Of a stretch of DNA of 64,000 bases, positions 63,512-64,000 are shown piece after piece (position 1 is the stretch's first letter; every line of letters starts with the position of its first letter). Origin of the DNA: Sphingobacterium sp. UT-1RO-CII-1 (GTDB lineage Bacteria; Bacteroidota; Bacteroidia; Sphingobacteriales; Sphingobacteriaceae); assembly GCF_026711005.1 (NCBI RefSeq), contig NZ_JAPPVJ010000002.1, positions 62,001-126,000 on the forward strand, written 5' to 3'. The notes below the pieces were generated by a model. That model had not been told where the DNA came from, did not search any database, and was given only the letters and a program-made list of their open reading frames with translations. A program made the position numbers and the translations under genes.

Positions 63512-64000
63512 CTACAACTTCTCATTCAAGTACTTCCAATATCGTCGTGGTACATGTTGGATATGAAGTTTAGTATTCTTTCGTTCAACAATATTTACAG
63601 CTTTGAAATACCGACGCCAAAGTTCATCATATTTTCTTTCATCATCATCTACCTGCAAAGCAATGGATTTGCCAGAGGGCTGTTCGTCTTTTGCAAACTT
63701 TACTTCACTTGTATTTGTTAGGTCATAATAAATACCATATTCTCTTTTTACATCATAAATTAACCATACCTGATCAGCATAACGTTCTCTAAAATGTTTA
63801 ACTATTAGTGGTAAGACATTAAAATCAGGTTCTATTAATGCTAAATAAAGTCCGCCTTTTAACAATTTGAAGCGTACGAAAGCCTTCATACGGTGCCGCT
63901 CTCGCCAAACGGATCGGGCTTGATGCCTGATTTCTAAGATGCTATCATTTGTGAAATTTCGCGAATGATCACTTTGTGCTTTAAGGTAATAGCATATGGT
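63512..64000 (-). CDS. DUF4130 / TIGR03915-type DNA metabolism protein, C-terminal part
   Basis: The reading frame stays open from the stop at 63512 to the end of the window (163 residues), so the first internal ATG (63889) is not the start. The sequence contains RSVWRERHRMKAFVRFK, FRERYADQVWLIYDVKREYG and YDELWRRYFKAVNIVERKNT then KLHIQHVPRRYWKYLNE, the signature of the DUF4130 family (annotated as probable DNA metabolism protein). Full family members are about 250 residues, so roughly 90 N-terminal residues lie outside the window. The family is usually encoded beside a radical SAM protein annotated as putative DNA modification/repair, which would then be beyond position 64000. Confidence 0.85.
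   Translation of the reverse strand, partial: TICYYLKAQSDHSRNFTNDSILEIRHQARSVWRERHRMKAFVRFKLLKGGLYLALIEPDFNVLPLIVKHFRERYADQVWLIYDVKREYGIYYDLTNTSEVKFAKDEQPSGKSIALQVDDDERKYDELWRRYFKAVNIVERKNTKLHIQHVPRRYWKYLNEKL

Overview
The window reads as a chromosomal segment of a Bacteroidota bacterium, most likely family Sphingobacteriaceae (inference). The signs are an AT-rich composition, a short primary sigma factor of 286 residues without region 1.1, near-absence of Shine-Dalgarno sequences, several start-proximal copies of the Bacteroidota -7 promoter box TAnnTTTG, and typical envelope families (TonB receptor with a DUF4249 lipoprotein, CarboxypepD_reg-like protein, DUF4836-like protein, M13 and M60 metallopeptidases). 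No phage, insertion sequence, CRISPR array, rRNA operon or integrase was seen; most of the window is ordinary core genome.

Layout. 1-7.9 kb: end of an M16 peptidase, rpoD, a small Cro/C1 regulator converging on fmt, a LolC/E-type permease, a CPA2 antiporter whose stop codon abuts icd, and a small orphan protein. 8-12.2 kb: a sodium/solute symporter, an Ala-Glu-type dipeptide epimerase and nhaA. 12.3-15.3 kb: a multicopper oxidase with an extra C-terminal beta-rich domain and a small Cys/His-rich secreted protein (copper handling). 15.5-22.6 kb: an M60 metallopeptidase, a trehalose pair (GH15 hydrolase and fused trehalose-6-phosphate synthase/phosphatase) and a butanediol-type dehydrogenase. 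22.6-28.8 kb: a CusCBA/CzcCBA-type heavy-metal RND operon with a second small His/Cys-rich protein. 29-31.8 kb: a phosphonatase-like HAD enzyme translationally coupled to a GlpT-type transporter, divergent from an XRE-cupin regulator. 31.9-35.8 kb: a tight three-gene operon of poorly characterised envelope proteins.

36.2-42 kb: DUF2200, three tandem tRNA-Phe genes, mnmA, and a glycolytic operon pfkA - BadF-like ATPase - gapA, divergent from a Nudix/winged-helix regulator. 42-48.4 kb: TetR, TolC, adaptor and HAE1-type RND pump (multidrug efflux). 48.5-58.6 kb: a CarboxypepD_reg protein, an M13 peptidase, a three-gene operon ending in an MpaB/DUF2236 oxygenase, a PhnA-like protein, YpfJ-like peptidase, LuxE/PaaK-type ligase, yebC and a GNAT acetyltransferase. 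58.8-64 kb: TonB receptor plus DUF4249 lipoprotein, a large lipoprotein of unknown role, and the C-terminal part of a DUF4130 DNA-metabolism protein cut by the window edge.

The best candidates for undescribed biology are: the three-gene envelope operon at 31907-35829; the BadF/GlcNAc-kinase-like protein in the glycolytic operon whose first ATP-binding motif is lost; the operon at 52017-54191, where a YgjP/DUF45-like protein has apparently lost its HExxH zinc site next to an unknown protein and an MpaB-type oxygenase; and the GlpT/phosphonatase-like/XRE-cupin module. All functional statements come from motif reading, without database searches.
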